In this document: piece by piece, positions 49,941 through 57,552 of the stretch | Numbering within the stretch: position 1 is the stretch's first letter | Layout of the letters: each line of letters starts with the position of its first letter | Assembly (NCBI GenBank): GCA_913777465.1 | Contig: CAJYRQ010000084.1 | Coordinates: 37,739-101,738, forward strand | Source: an uncultured Chryseobacterium sp. | Lineage (GTDB): Bacteria > Bacteroidota > Bacteroidia > Flavobacteriales > Weeksellaceae | Length of the DNA: 64,000 nucleotides | Direction: 5' to 3' | The notes under the pieces: generated by a model | Told to the model about the DNA's origin: nothing | Database searches by the model: none | The model's input: only the letters and a program-made list of their open reading frames with translations | Position numbers and translations under genes: made by a program

Positions 49941-50954
49941 ATGAAACGAAAAGTCCTGTTGATATATACCGGTGGAACCATCGGTATGGAGAAAGATTAT
50001 GAAACCGGCAGCCTCCGCGCCTTTGATTTCGGAAATATTTTTGAGAAAATGCCCGAAATGAAGCTGATGGAATGCGAAGTTTTTGTACATCCTTTTGAAA
50101 AGCCGCTGGACTCTTCGGATATGGGTCCGGAGGAATGGAAGGTAATTGCCCACTACATCCGTAAAAATTATGATGAATTCGACGGATTCCTGATTCTCCA
50201 CGGAACAGATACAATGTCTTATACCGCTTCCGCCTTAAGCTTTATGCTGAAAGGACTGACCAAACCGGTAATTTTAACCGGCTCGCAGCTGCCAATCGGT
50301 GACCTGCGGACCGATGCCAAGGAGAACCTGCTCACCAGCCTGTATTACGCCAGCCTGTATGAAAACGATCAGGCCGTGATCCGGGAAGTCGCTATTTATT
50401 TCGAATATAAACTGCTGAGGGGGAACCGTACGCTTAAGTATTCGGCAGAATATTTCGATGCGTATGCCAGCCCCAACTACCCTATCCTCGGGCAATCGGG
50501 CGTTCATTTAAATATTATTAAAGAAAACCTGTACCGGCCGGATTCCGCGATTCAGTTCCATGTAGACGACCATATTTCGGAGGATATTATTTTCTGGAGA
50601 ATTTTCCCGGGAATGAACCTGAATCATTTTAAGGAAATTTCGAAAATGAAGGTGCTGATCCTGCAGGTTTTCGGCTCGGGAACCATTTTCAGCAGTGAAA
50701 AAACGGTGGAAACCTTGCAGCAGATCCGGAACAACGGGACCGAGATCGTTGTGGTAAGCCAGTGTATTTCAGGAGGCATCTCATTCGGCAAGTATGAGAA
50801 CAGCAATATTTTCTCGAGAATCGGAGCCATCAGCGGAAAAGACATGACGGCAGAAAGTGCCATTACCAAAGCAATGCACCTCATCGACAATCCCCATTAT
50901 TCCGGAAGTTTTGTAGAAAACTTTTCGCGCAGCCTTTGCGGAGAAATTTCATAA
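49941..50954 (+). CDS. ansA: Type I asparaginase
   Basis: A 337-residue cytoplasmic L-asparaginase. The two catalytic regions are present: YTGGTIGM near residue 10 with the nucleophilic Thr, and ILHGTDTMSYTASALSFML near 90 with Thr, Asp and a downstream Lys (TDAKENL). PVILTGSQLPIGDLRTDA is typical. There is no signal peptide, consistent with the cytosolic type I class. A -7 element TAATTTTG (49888-49895) lies 45 nt before the ATG. Together with asnB in this window, it gives synthesis and breakdown of asparagine. Confidence 0.92.
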   Translation: MKRKVLLIYTGGTIGMEKDYETGSLRAFDFGNIFEKMPEMKLMECEVFVHPFEKPLDSSDMGPEEWKVIAHYIRKNYDEFDGFLILHGTDTMSYTASALSFMLKGLTKPVILTGSQLPIGDLRTDAKENLLTSLYYASLYENDQAVIREVAIYFEYKLLRGNRTLKYSAEYFDAYASPNYPILGQSGVHLNIIKENLYRPDSAIQFHVDDHISEDIIFWRIFPGMNLNHFKEISKMKVLILQVFGSGTIFSSEKTVETLQQIRNNGTEIVVVSQCISGGISFGKYENSNIFSRIGAISGKDMTAESAITKAMHLIDNPHYSGSFVENFSRSLCGEIS

Positions 50955-50969
50955 TAATTTCGTTTTGGA

Positions 50970-51000
50970 TTTGCATATTAAAAAAATTATCGTACTTTTG
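50970..51000 (+). promoter_or_regulatory. Promoter of the tRNA-Ser gene
   Basis: TTTG (50970-50973), 19 nt, then TACTTTTG (50993-51000). This is an ideal Bacteroidota promoter, and the start would fall about 7 nt before the mature tRNA. Confidence 0.8.
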
Positions 51001-51013
51001 CAATCTCAAACAT

Positions 51014-51100
51014 AGAGAGGTGTCCGAGTGGTTGAAGGAGCTACCCTGGAAAGGTAGTATACGGGTAACTGTATCGAGGGTTCGAATCCCTTCCTCTCTG
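51014..51100 (+). tRNA. tRNA-Ser (anticodon GGA)
   Basis: An 87-nt class II tRNA with a long variable arm. The acceptor stem pairs AGAGAGG with CCTCTCT, with G as discriminator. The anticodon stem CTACC/GGTAG holds the loop CTGGAAA with anticodon GGA at 51048-51050, which reads UCC and UCU serine codons. The T arm has GGTTCGAATCCC. No CCA is encoded. It has its own promoter and terminator. Confidence 0.95.
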
Positions 51101-51106
51101 CAAATC

Positions 51107-51130
51107 AAAGTCTTAGGTTTTTAATCTAAG
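51107..51130 (+). terminator. Terminator of the tRNA-Ser gene
   Basis: AAAGTCTTAG and CTAAGACTTT form a 10-bp stem, followed by a run of T residues. Confidence 0.88.
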
Positions 51131-51368
51131 ACTTTTTTTTTGTTTTATTAGAGATGATAAAACCTCACCGGTTTTGGAAAATCGGGTCCAGCGCAAAAGT
51201 TAGGAAAGAAATAAAACGCTATCGACGCAAAGAGGAGCTTATTCAACATCGAGCATATTTTCGTTCGCAAGGGCATTTCATTCAGCAAGTGACAGCAATG
51301 TAGATAACCGTATTTAGAAAACACCATAATATATAAAGCGAAAATTAAGGAATTCAATCGCTTGACTG
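51131..51368. other. Intergenic stretch without recognisable gene
   Basis: No frame with coding character, tRNA or clear signal. A G/C-richer patch, CGCTATCGACGCAAAGAGGA with neighbours, may be the remnant of an older sequence, but I cannot assign it. Confidence 0.4.
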
Positions 51369-51403
51369 AAAAACTTCCAGCATCCGGCTCCTTTCTTCCA
51401 GCC
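51369..51403. repeat. Dispersed intergenic repeat, family D, copy 2
   Basis: AAAAACTTCCAGCATCCGGC and on to TTCTTCCAGCC. It matches 52706-52740 at all but a few positions, and the inverse of 10163-10192. Confidence 0.75.
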
Positions 51404-51514
51404 CTCTAATCAAGTTTTTAATCCAGGTTCACTTTTTTATAATCATTAAACTTAATCATTGATTTTTAAAAGCATTTACCATTCCCTTAATAAAACTATT
51501 TTTCAGCACTAAAA

Positions 51515-51539
51515 ATCCCGGTCCAAAAAGAACCGGGAT
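51515..51539 (-). terminator. Terminator of the 232-residue unknown gene
   Basis: ATCCCGGT and ACCGGGAT form the stem; on the minus strand it ends in TTTTTAG. It lies 74 nt after the stop at 51613. Confidence 0.75.
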
Positions 51540-51612
51540 GAGGTTTGAAAAGAGTACCAACTAATTTTCAAACTATTGAGCTATATGATGAATGTGAATG
51601 TTAGGTAGGAAA

Positions 51613-52311
51613 TCAGTTGCACATTGTCAGGAACTGATGGCTCATCTGAACCTTGAACTTCGCTTCCGATTTCAGTTTGAAATACAGCATGCTTTCAAAG
51701 GCACGGACTTCTTTCAGTTTATGGTCGATAAATTCCGCGATCTGCACCACGGAGAAAATAAAGTCTCTGTACAGGGCAATATTTACCGTTTGTCCATGGG
51801 CCGGAAGATAGGCTTTCAGAAAAGGAAGGGTCGACTGATGCTTATGGTAATCTACGCAATAGCCTGCGCCTTCACGGGAAGTGATGATCTCACGCTGATT
51901 CATATAATCCATGATGTTTCCCGTTTCCTTTATATTGTTTTTAGCAAGATGCCGGTTGATCTTGTCCAGAATATGCTGGGCGTATTCCATCATCGTAACG
52001 GTTTTCCATTCAAACTGATGGTTGATGGCTTTTGTACTTTTAGAAGATTTCCCTTTTTCGCAGGCGGTGGTACAGAAAGAAATCCCGATTTTGTCGTAAT
52101 AAGGGAAAAAGCAGTCTTTGATCTGGATCGAAGCATCAGCCTGCAGCCTGTCGTTGGTGAAATTGTAATACAGATACGGACTATATAATTCAGAAAGGGC
52201 TTTCAGATAGTCGGTTTCGCTGGCATTATGATATTCTTCAAACCATTTTTCAAGGTTGTCGTAATAGTATTTTTCAAATTCATTAAAGCTTAAATATAAG
52301 GGCAGTTCCAT
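51613..52311 (-). CDS. Protein of unknown function, 232 residues
   Basis: A soluble protein rich in aromatic residues. The N-terminal 60 residues are helical and acidic (FNEFEKYYYDNLEKWFEEYHN). CFFPYYDKIGISFCTTACEKGKS holds three cysteines, and REGAGYCVDYHKHQSTLPF adds Cys, His and Tyr that could bind a metal or substrate. No family recognised. It has a good -7 box (TAGCTTTG, minus strand, 52332-52339), an inverted repeat at -33, and its own terminator, so it is a single regulated gene. Confidence 0.65.
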   Translation of the reverse strand: MELPLYLSFNEFEKYYYDNLEKWFEEYHNASETDYLKALSELYSPYLYYNFTNDRLQADASIQIKDCFFPYYDKIGISFCTTACEKGKSSKSTKAINHQFEWKTVTMMEYAQHILDKINRHLAKNNIKETGNIMDYMNQREIITSREGAGYCVDYHKHQSTLPFLKAYLPAHGQTVNIALYRDFIFSVVQIAEFIDHKLKEVRAFESMLYFKLKSEAKFKVQMSHQFLTMCN

Positions 52312-52331
52312 AACTCTGTTTTTTGATAAAA

Positions 52332-52365
52332 CAAAGCTATACCGCTAATGCGTCAAAACTTGACG
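52332..52365 (-). promoter_or_regulatory. Promoter with overlapping inverted repeat
   Basis: The -7 element reads TAGCTTTG on the minus strand (52332-52339), 20 nt before the ATG. CGTCAA-AAC-TTGACG (52351-52365) is a perfect 6-bp inverted repeat with a 3-bp spacer, placed over the -33 region. It looks like an operator for an unknown regulator. Confidence 0.55.
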
Positions 52366-52412
52366 TATTATTTTTTATTTTTAATTTATTTTGATAATCT
52401 CTTTTAAAGGCT

Positions 52413-52445
52413 GGATCCTTCGACTGCTTCGCGCTCAGGATGACA
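52413..52445. repeat. Probable dispersed hairpin repeat
   Basis: GGATCCTTCGACTGC, TTCGCGC and TCAGGATGAC: the arms ATCCT and AGGAT pair. I recall this motif from intergenic DNA of many bacterial genomes, but only one copy is in the window. The remaining sequence from 52446 to 52705 shows no gene or other feature. Confidence 0.4.
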
Positions 52446-52705
52446 GTACTGGACAATAGTCAGGATTTATAAAGATAGAATTGCCCGGAGTCGGATGTTA
52501 TGAAATGATGATGATCTGCTGCACAGATGTTGCTCGTAAGGAGCAAAGCCGGCAACGGATCAATGAATTTCCCATAAATTGGCATTGTCATTAGTTAATT
52601 TATTCAAAAAAATAAAAACGCCACTGAATTAAAACTTCAAACAGTATTTTCCTTAAAACTAAAAAATCATTTTTTGAAACTCAAGACGGATGTACTGTGA
52701 CACAG

Positions 52706-52740
52706 AAAAACTTCCGGCATCCGGCATCTTTCTTCCAGCC
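52706..52740. repeat. Dispersed intergenic repeat, family D, copy 3
   Basis: AAAAACTTCCGGCATCCGGC and on to TTCTTCCAGCC, ending 2 nt before the stop of the M20 peptidase gene on the minus strand. It matches 51369-51403. Confidence 0.75.
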
Positions 52741-52742
52741 TG

Positions 52743-54275
52743 TTACCGATCATAGTTCCGCATAATGTATTCAAAATAGTGGATCATTTTCATGTAGTTT
52801 TCGATACTCAGATATTCGTTGGTGCTGTGGATGGACTGTTTTTCCGCATCGTTGATCTTAATCGGCATGAAACGGTAAATATTTTTACTGACGATCTGGT
52901 ATTTGTAAGCGTCCGTCGCTCCAACGGTAAGATATGGGGTCGCAATAGCCGTCGGATGAATTTCCTTAATGGCTGCTTCAATTAATTTAAAAGCTTTGGT
53001 ATCGGTAGGGGAAACTGCAGAAGCTTCTTTTACATTATCAATTTCTTCGATTTCCACCTCAAAACCTTTGGTGGCTTTTGCAATATGTTCTTTTACATCC
53101 TGTACCGTATTTCCAGGAAGCAGCCTGAAATTAACGACAAATTCCACTTCCGGCGACAGTACATTGGGTGCGTCGCTTCCTTTCATCATCGTTAAGGCCG
53201 TTGTCGTACGAACCAGGGCATTGGTAGAATTATTTTTGGTGAGCTGCGACAGAAGCACCGGTTTCAGCAGCCACTGATTGGCAATTCCCATGCGGTTAAC
53301 GAAAGACATGGAGCCGCCGATATTGGTGAAAAACTGATTAATCAAAGGCGTAATCATCGGTTTCATCTGGTCGTGCTCCAGCCTCTGCATGATGACTGCC
53401 GCTTTCCCGATCGCACTTTCCGTCGGAGGCATGGAAGCATGTCCGCCCAATCCTTTGACTTTAATTTTTACCGACAGAAATCCTTTTTCCGCACAACCGA
53501 TCACCGCTACTTCTGAATTGATTCCTGCGACGCTCCCTTTTTCAAGAATCAATCCGCCCTCGTCATAAACCGCGTCGAACATCAGATTTTTCCCTTTAAA
53601 ATAAGCTGCAATTTTTGCAGCACCTTCCTGTCCGCCGACTTCCTCATCAAAACCAAAAGCCATGTAAATATCGCGTTTCGGGATGTGTTTGCTTTTAATT
53701 AAATTATTCATTGACTCCATCAGGGAAAAGAGCATTCCTTTCATATCGATGGCTCCTCTTCCATAGATCCTTCCGTTGGCTACTGCTCCCGAAAACGGTC
53801 CGAAATCCCATTCTTCAGCCACTTGGGAAACCGGAGGTAAAGGTTTATCATCCGGCCTGAAAACATTTCCGCTTTGATCTTTTACCGCTGCCTCTCCCGG
53901 AGGAACGACATCGGTATGGGAAAGAAACAAAATGGGATGAAGAGACGGATCACTGCCCTGCAACCTAAAAACCAGCCCGTATTTATTGATTTCCACAAAT
54001 TCTGTGTTTTCGTACACCAGCGGATACGATGTTTTAAGATATTCTTTAACGGTATCAAATGTGGAATAATCAAACTTTCCCAATTCACCAGCAGAAACCG
54101 TCGGAATCTTCAGCCCGCCTGAAAATCTTTGGATAGCGGAGTCATTTTTAACCATTTTCCAGCCTTCCGTATTTTTTGAATTGATTTTTTTAAACGGATA
54201 GGTGAAGGTTTTTATCAGGACGATAACAATTAAAATAACAATGATGCCGATAAGGATGAACAAGAGTTTTTTCAT
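52743..54275 (-). CDS. Membrane-anchored M20 family peptidase
   Basis: A 510-residue zinc peptidase or acylase with one N-terminal helix (LLFILIGIIVILIVIVLI) that anchors it, catalytic part outward. The M20 core motifs are LFLSHTDVVPPG near residue 118 (metal-binding His and Asp), GRGAIDMKG near 173 (bridging Asp), and FGFDEEVGGQEGA near 208 (catalytic and metal Glu). A dimerisation domain with GLGGHASMPP follows. The layout resembles carboxypeptidase S and the PM20D1 type of N-acyl amino acid hydrolases. The substrate is not determined. The start codon follows a stretch without a visible promoter. Confidence 0.87.
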   Translation of the reverse strand: MKKLLFILIGIIVILIVIVLIKTFTYPFKKINSKNTEGWKMVKNDSAIQRFSGGLKIPTVSAGELGKFDYSTFDTVKEYLKTSYPLVYENTEFVEINKYGLVFRLQGSDPSLHPILFLSHTDVVPPGEAAVKDQSGNVFRPDDKPLPPVSQVAEEWDFGPFSGAVANGRIYGRGAIDMKGMLFSLMESMNNLIKSKHIPKRDIYMAFGFDEEVGGQEGAAKIAAYFKGKNLMFDAVYDEGGLILEKGSVAGINSEVAVIGCAEKGFLSVKIKVKGLGGHASMPPTESAIGKAAVIMQRLEHDQMKPMITPLINQFFTNIGGSMSFVNRMGIANQWLLKPVLLSQLTKNNSTNALVRTTTALTMMKGSDAPNVLSPEVEFVVNFRLLPGNTVQDVKEHIAKATKGFEVEIEEIDNVKEASAVSPTDTKAFKLIEAAIKEIHPTAIATPYLTVGATDAYKYQIVSKNIYRFMPIKINDAEKQSIHSTNEYLSIENYMKMIHYFEYIMRNYDR

Positions 54276-54383
54276 GGGAATTTGATTGGCTTTTAATTCT
54301 TTTGGAATCTTTCCGAAGATTACAAATATAGATCTTTTTGCTTCGTTCCGGTTTTATAGAATTTTCTTTTAATGAAAATAAAA

Positions 54384-54410
54384 AAAGACTGTCCTTTCTG
54401 GACAATCTTT
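54384..54410 (-). terminator. Terminator of the 182-residue unknown gene
   Basis: AAAGA, TGTCC and GGACA, TCTTT pair with one mismatch; on the minus strand seven T residues follow. It lies 45 nt after the stop at 54456. Confidence 0.75.
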
Positions 54411-54455
54411 TTAGTATTACCAACGCTTAAAGCATGATCTGATGTTTATCATCTA

Positions 54456-55004
54456 TTATTTTAAAACAGATAAATCCGGAAGTTTTTTTATAAATTCTTC
54501 CATTCTTATATGTTTCATGCCGTCATGCTGCAGGTAATGTTCAACTTTCAACGCTTCATTATAATCCTTGCAGGATATTTTATGCATTAATAGGCCAAAA
54601 GAAAATTTTGATAGGCCTACTTTTATATCTTCCATTTCAGATTGATGAACGTTCCTCTCTTTTTCAAGCATTTCTGCAAAAGAGATTAATTGCTGACATA
54701 TATAATAAATTTCTTCTTCAAGGAAAACCGTAGATAACCTAAACCAAAAATGGTTTAAAACAAGAATCTTTCTTTCTTTAAAACTATAATCTCTTATTTT
54801 ATAAACATATTTTAGCTTATCAGCATCAATCCCGGTATTTAATATCAAAAGCCTGACTATCTTTCTAGGATTAATCTGATTTAAATAAAATTTTTTCAGT
54901 TCTCCTACATTGGTCCATCCTGCTCTATGTAATGATAAATTTGCCTGATTTAAATAAGCAAATAAAAACACACACAAATTATATTCTAATTTTATTTTTT
55001 TCAC
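54456..55004 (-). CDS. Protein of unknown function, 182 residues
   Basis: A soluble, mostly helical protein rich in Leu and Lys (LCVFLFAYLNQANLSLHRAGW ... EEEIYYICQQLISFAEMLEKER). It has no signal peptide; the hydrophobic patch near residue 12 is short. The DNA is AT-rich relative to the neighbours, which suggests recent arrival. I do not recognise a family. It has its own terminator and about 200 nt of AT-rich DNA upstream. Confidence 0.6.
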   Translation of the reverse strand: MKKIKLEYNLCVFLFAYLNQANLSLHRAGWTNVGELKKFYLNQINPRKIVRLLILNTGIDADKLKYVYKIRDYSFKERKILVLNHFWFRLSTVFLEEEIYYICQQLISFAEMLEKERNVHQSEMEDIKVGLSKFSFGLLMHKISCKDYNEALKVEHYLQHDGMKHIRMEEFIKKLPDLSVLK

Positions 55005-55201
55005 AATTTATTAATAAGTCTACCACCAACATTCAGCATGTTTTGGATTTAAAAGTCTGTTTGTCGTAAAGTATGCTGAGATTATTAAAATCATTTTTGT
55101 GAGACCATCTTTCATTTGAATTGATAATCGTTTTTGATAAATAAAGGCAGAAATGCTGATAACAATTAATGTAAACTTAAAACTTCAAAAATGTAAGTAT
55201 A

Positions 55202-56926
55202 TTATATATTCCCGTTACTTTCAAGCTCCTCCCGCCTCTTCTTAATAAAGTCTGTCGGTCGGATGCCATTGATCTCGAAGAAAAGATCCGAGAAATTCTG
55301 CCGGGATGCGATACCGCATTCTCTGGCGAGGGTTTCGATATTGTATTTTAAATATTTTCTATCCTCAAAAAGAAGGTTGGTGATGTAATTGATCCGGAGC
55401 TCGCTCAGGTATTTGTTGAAATTTACCTTTTTATATTCGTTGATAACCTGGGAAAGGTAGTTGGAATTAGTACCAAGTTGGGCGGCCAGCTTACTGATCG
55501 TTAAACCTTTTTGGGTAAACTCTTTTTTCTCTTCAAAAATTTTCAGTTTCTGCAACAGCTCTTCGACCTTATTTTCGTTCAGCCCGGATCTTTTCTCTTC
55601 TACGATCGGGATAGCTGTTATTTCCTCTTCTTCTTTTTCTATGCTTTGGCTTGCAGCAAATTTCTCTTCTACCAATACATATTTCTGCTGAATTTCTTTT
55701 GCTTTTTTGTGTCTTCTCGTTAATAAAGCCACAAGCCCTACTGCCCAGACAATCAGAACGATAATAATGATCGTCCCAAGATAGTTGATCTTCTGCAGCT
55801 TATCTTTTTCTTCCAGCAAGGTATTGGTGTCGTAATCTTTATGCATTTTCGGCGAAAGATAAATGAAATCCTTGGACATAATACTGTCCGCCTTCAGAAG
55901 CTGGCTGGTATAATACAGCTGCTGCGCCTGGTTTTTCTCTTTTTTGGAATGATCGATCAGGATTTCGTAGTTTTCCCTTAATTCGGGAAGCATAAACTGG
56001 TGCTTCCGGAAGATAGAATCGATCTTTTTAAAATAAACAATGGATTCTTTCGTCTTTTTGAGACTGGAATAGCTTTTCCCGATGTAAAAATAACCCACCG
56101 AAAGCCTAGCAAAATCACGGCTGCCCTTTATAGCAGGCAAAGATTCGTTTAAATTTTTTAAGGCAGACGGAAACCGGTTGTTCCGGTATTCAGAAATCCC
56201 TCTTGAAAGCAGGAAGTATCCTTTTTCAAGATCATATTCAGGATCTTCGCCAATTTCTGAAAAGCCCGTCTGTATGGCAGCATCGGCTTCCTGATACCTT
56301 CCAAGATGCCTGTAGCAGATAACAAGCTGATAGAGGCTGTTCAGGTATCCTTTTTTATTGTTGTAAATCTCGTTGGGATGAAGCTTGGTAATCTGTCTTG
56401 TTTTCCCCCGGTAATGTTCAAGACATTTCATAAAGAGCTCGGAAGCATCGTCATAATACCCGAGATAGCTTTTTATAACCCCGATATGATACAGGTTCTG
56501 GTATCTGAGGTATTCATTTTTTGTGTTTTTCGAATATTTATAAGCTTCAAGATACTCGTTAAGGGCAAGCTGATATTTTTTGTAGTGGTAATAATACACC
56601 ACTCCTTTATCGATATGTGAAATAATCCGGAGGTCTTCACTTCTGGACTGGTTGGCGGCCCAGATCATACTGTCGGCATATTTCAGCTTATCTTCACTTA
56701 AGAAAGCATAATATACCGCGTCTTTATATCCCTGAACGAGTTTTTCATAATTCTTTTCTTTTTTCGCCTTATTGATATACGGCTGAAGAAAAGGAAAGGC
56801 TTTCTGATCATTCTCAGGAAAGTTTTCATATTTCTCACGAAGCTTATAGAAATCACTATAGCCATCCTGAGACAGGAGGGCTGTAAAAATTCCGGTAAAA
56901 ATGAGAAATAATAGTTTTTGGACCAC
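55202..56926 (-). CDS. TPR protein with membrane helix and AraC-type DNA-binding domain
   Basis: A 574-residue membrane-tethered regulator. A signal-like N-terminus (KLLFLIFTGIFTALLS) is followed by about 350 residues of tetratricopeptide repeats (ALNEYLEAYKYSKNTKN, EADAAIQTGFSEIG, IYFIGKSYSSLKKTKES-like units). One membrane helix lies at about residues 382-404 (IIIIVLIVWAVGLVALL). A cytoplasmic AraC helix-turn-helix pair follows (LTISKLAAQLGTNSNYLSQVI, IETLARECGIASRQNFSDLF). It should sense something outside and bind DNA inside. The start is a GTG at 56926; no ATG fits. A -7 box TACTTTTG (minus strand, 56959-56966) lies 32 nt upstream. The RND efflux operon upstream is a possible target. Confidence 0.85.
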   Translation of the reverse strand: MVQKLLFLIFTGIFTALLSQDGYSDFYKLREKYENFPENDQKAFPFLQPYINKAKKEKNYEKLVQGYKDAVYYAFLSEDKLKYADSMIWAANQSRSEDLRIISHIDKGVVYYYHYKKYQLALNEYLEAYKYSKNTKNEYLRYQNLYHIGVIKSYLGYYDDASELFMKCLEHYRGKTRQITKLHPNEIYNNKKGYLNSLYQLVICYRHLGRYQEADAAIQTGFSEIGEDPEYDLEKGYFLLSRGISEYRNNRFPSALKNLNESLPAIKGSRDFARLSVGYFYIGKSYSSLKKTKESIVYFKKIDSIFRKHQFMLPELRENYEILIDHSKKEKNQAQQLYYTSQLLKADSIMSKDFIYLSPKMHKDYDTNTLLEEKDKLQKINYLGTIIIIVLIVWAVGLVALLTRRHKKAKEIQQKYVLVEEKFAASQSIEKEEEEITAIPIVEEKRSGLNENKVEELLQKLKIFEEKKEFTQKGLTISKLAAQLGTNSNYLSQVINEYKKVNFNKYLSELRINYITNLLFEDRKYLKYNIETLARECGIASRQNFSDLFFEINGIRPTDFIKKRREELESNGNI

Positions 56927-57156
56927 CTTAGTAAATTATCTTCTCTACAATCTGGGGTCAAAAGTACATAAAATACCTCACTTTTTATCATTAGGGAATG
57001 AATTAATGGCATTTATCGAACTATTTCTATTTTACAAAACAATAAATTCAGGATCAGCCCATTAAATATTCCCAATTCACGAATTAAGACGTCATAATTT
57101 ATAAATCGAGACAACAACCATTTTTTTTTATCCGTACAAGATGATACTTTTGAAAT

Positions 57157-57344
57157 CAGAAAACAACCGGAAACAAAACTAAACGGAGACCATCTTTAAG
57201 ATTTAATGAATAGAACCTCTTAAAAAAACACGGTAAGATAAATTTCAGGGTAAAAACTAATAAAAAACAATGATGATTCTATTCATAAATCTCACCACCT
57301 TCCTTATTCGGAATAATTACTTTTAGGGAAGGCTGGTTTTTTTT
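57157..57344 (+). ncRNA. Candidate small RNA with terminator
   Basis: A full -7 match TACTTTTG lies at 57145-57152 on the plus strand, which would start a transcript at about 57157. AGATTTAATGAATAGAA (57199-57215) pairs with TTCTATTCATAAATCT (57277-57292), 16 bp with one bulge. The 3' end carries CCTTCC/GGAAGG (57298-57332) with an inner TTATT-CGG-AATAA hairpin, then eight T residues (57337-57344). No frame is convincing. The flanking genes both run on the other strand, so the terminator serves neither. The TTG element is missing, so expression is unproven. Confidence 0.4.
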
Positions 57345-57442
57345 AAAATTTAATTTTTTAATAAACTAATAACCTTTTTATAGAAATTAATAACCATTTA
57401 TACAAATTAATGTAGTTGCCTTCAATGAGGGCAATCCGGGGG

Positions 57443-57469
57443 AAAGGTTCTGTAAAGGAACCTTTTTTT
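57443..57469 (+). terminator. Plus-strand terminator in a region without plus-strand genes
   Basis: AAAGGTTC and GAACCTTT enclose a 7-nt loop, followed by a T run to 57469. A smaller hairpin (TTGCC ... GGCAA, 57416-57434) precedes it. The minus strand has no T run here. Confidence 0.7.
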
Positions 57470-57492
57470 ACTAACGTTTTCAGTTTTAATCG

Positions 57493-57532
57493 AAAAGAGA
57501 CTGTTCCTTACGGGCAGCCTCTTTTCTTTTTT
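57493..57532 (+). terminator. Second plus-strand terminator-like hairpin
   Basis: AAAAGAG and CTG pair with CAG and CTCTTTT, with one mismatch, followed by CTTTTTT. It could also weakly end the RND operon on the minus strand, which stops 21 nt to the right. Confidence 0.6.
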
Positions 57533-57552
57533 AAAACATTAAGGATTTACAA

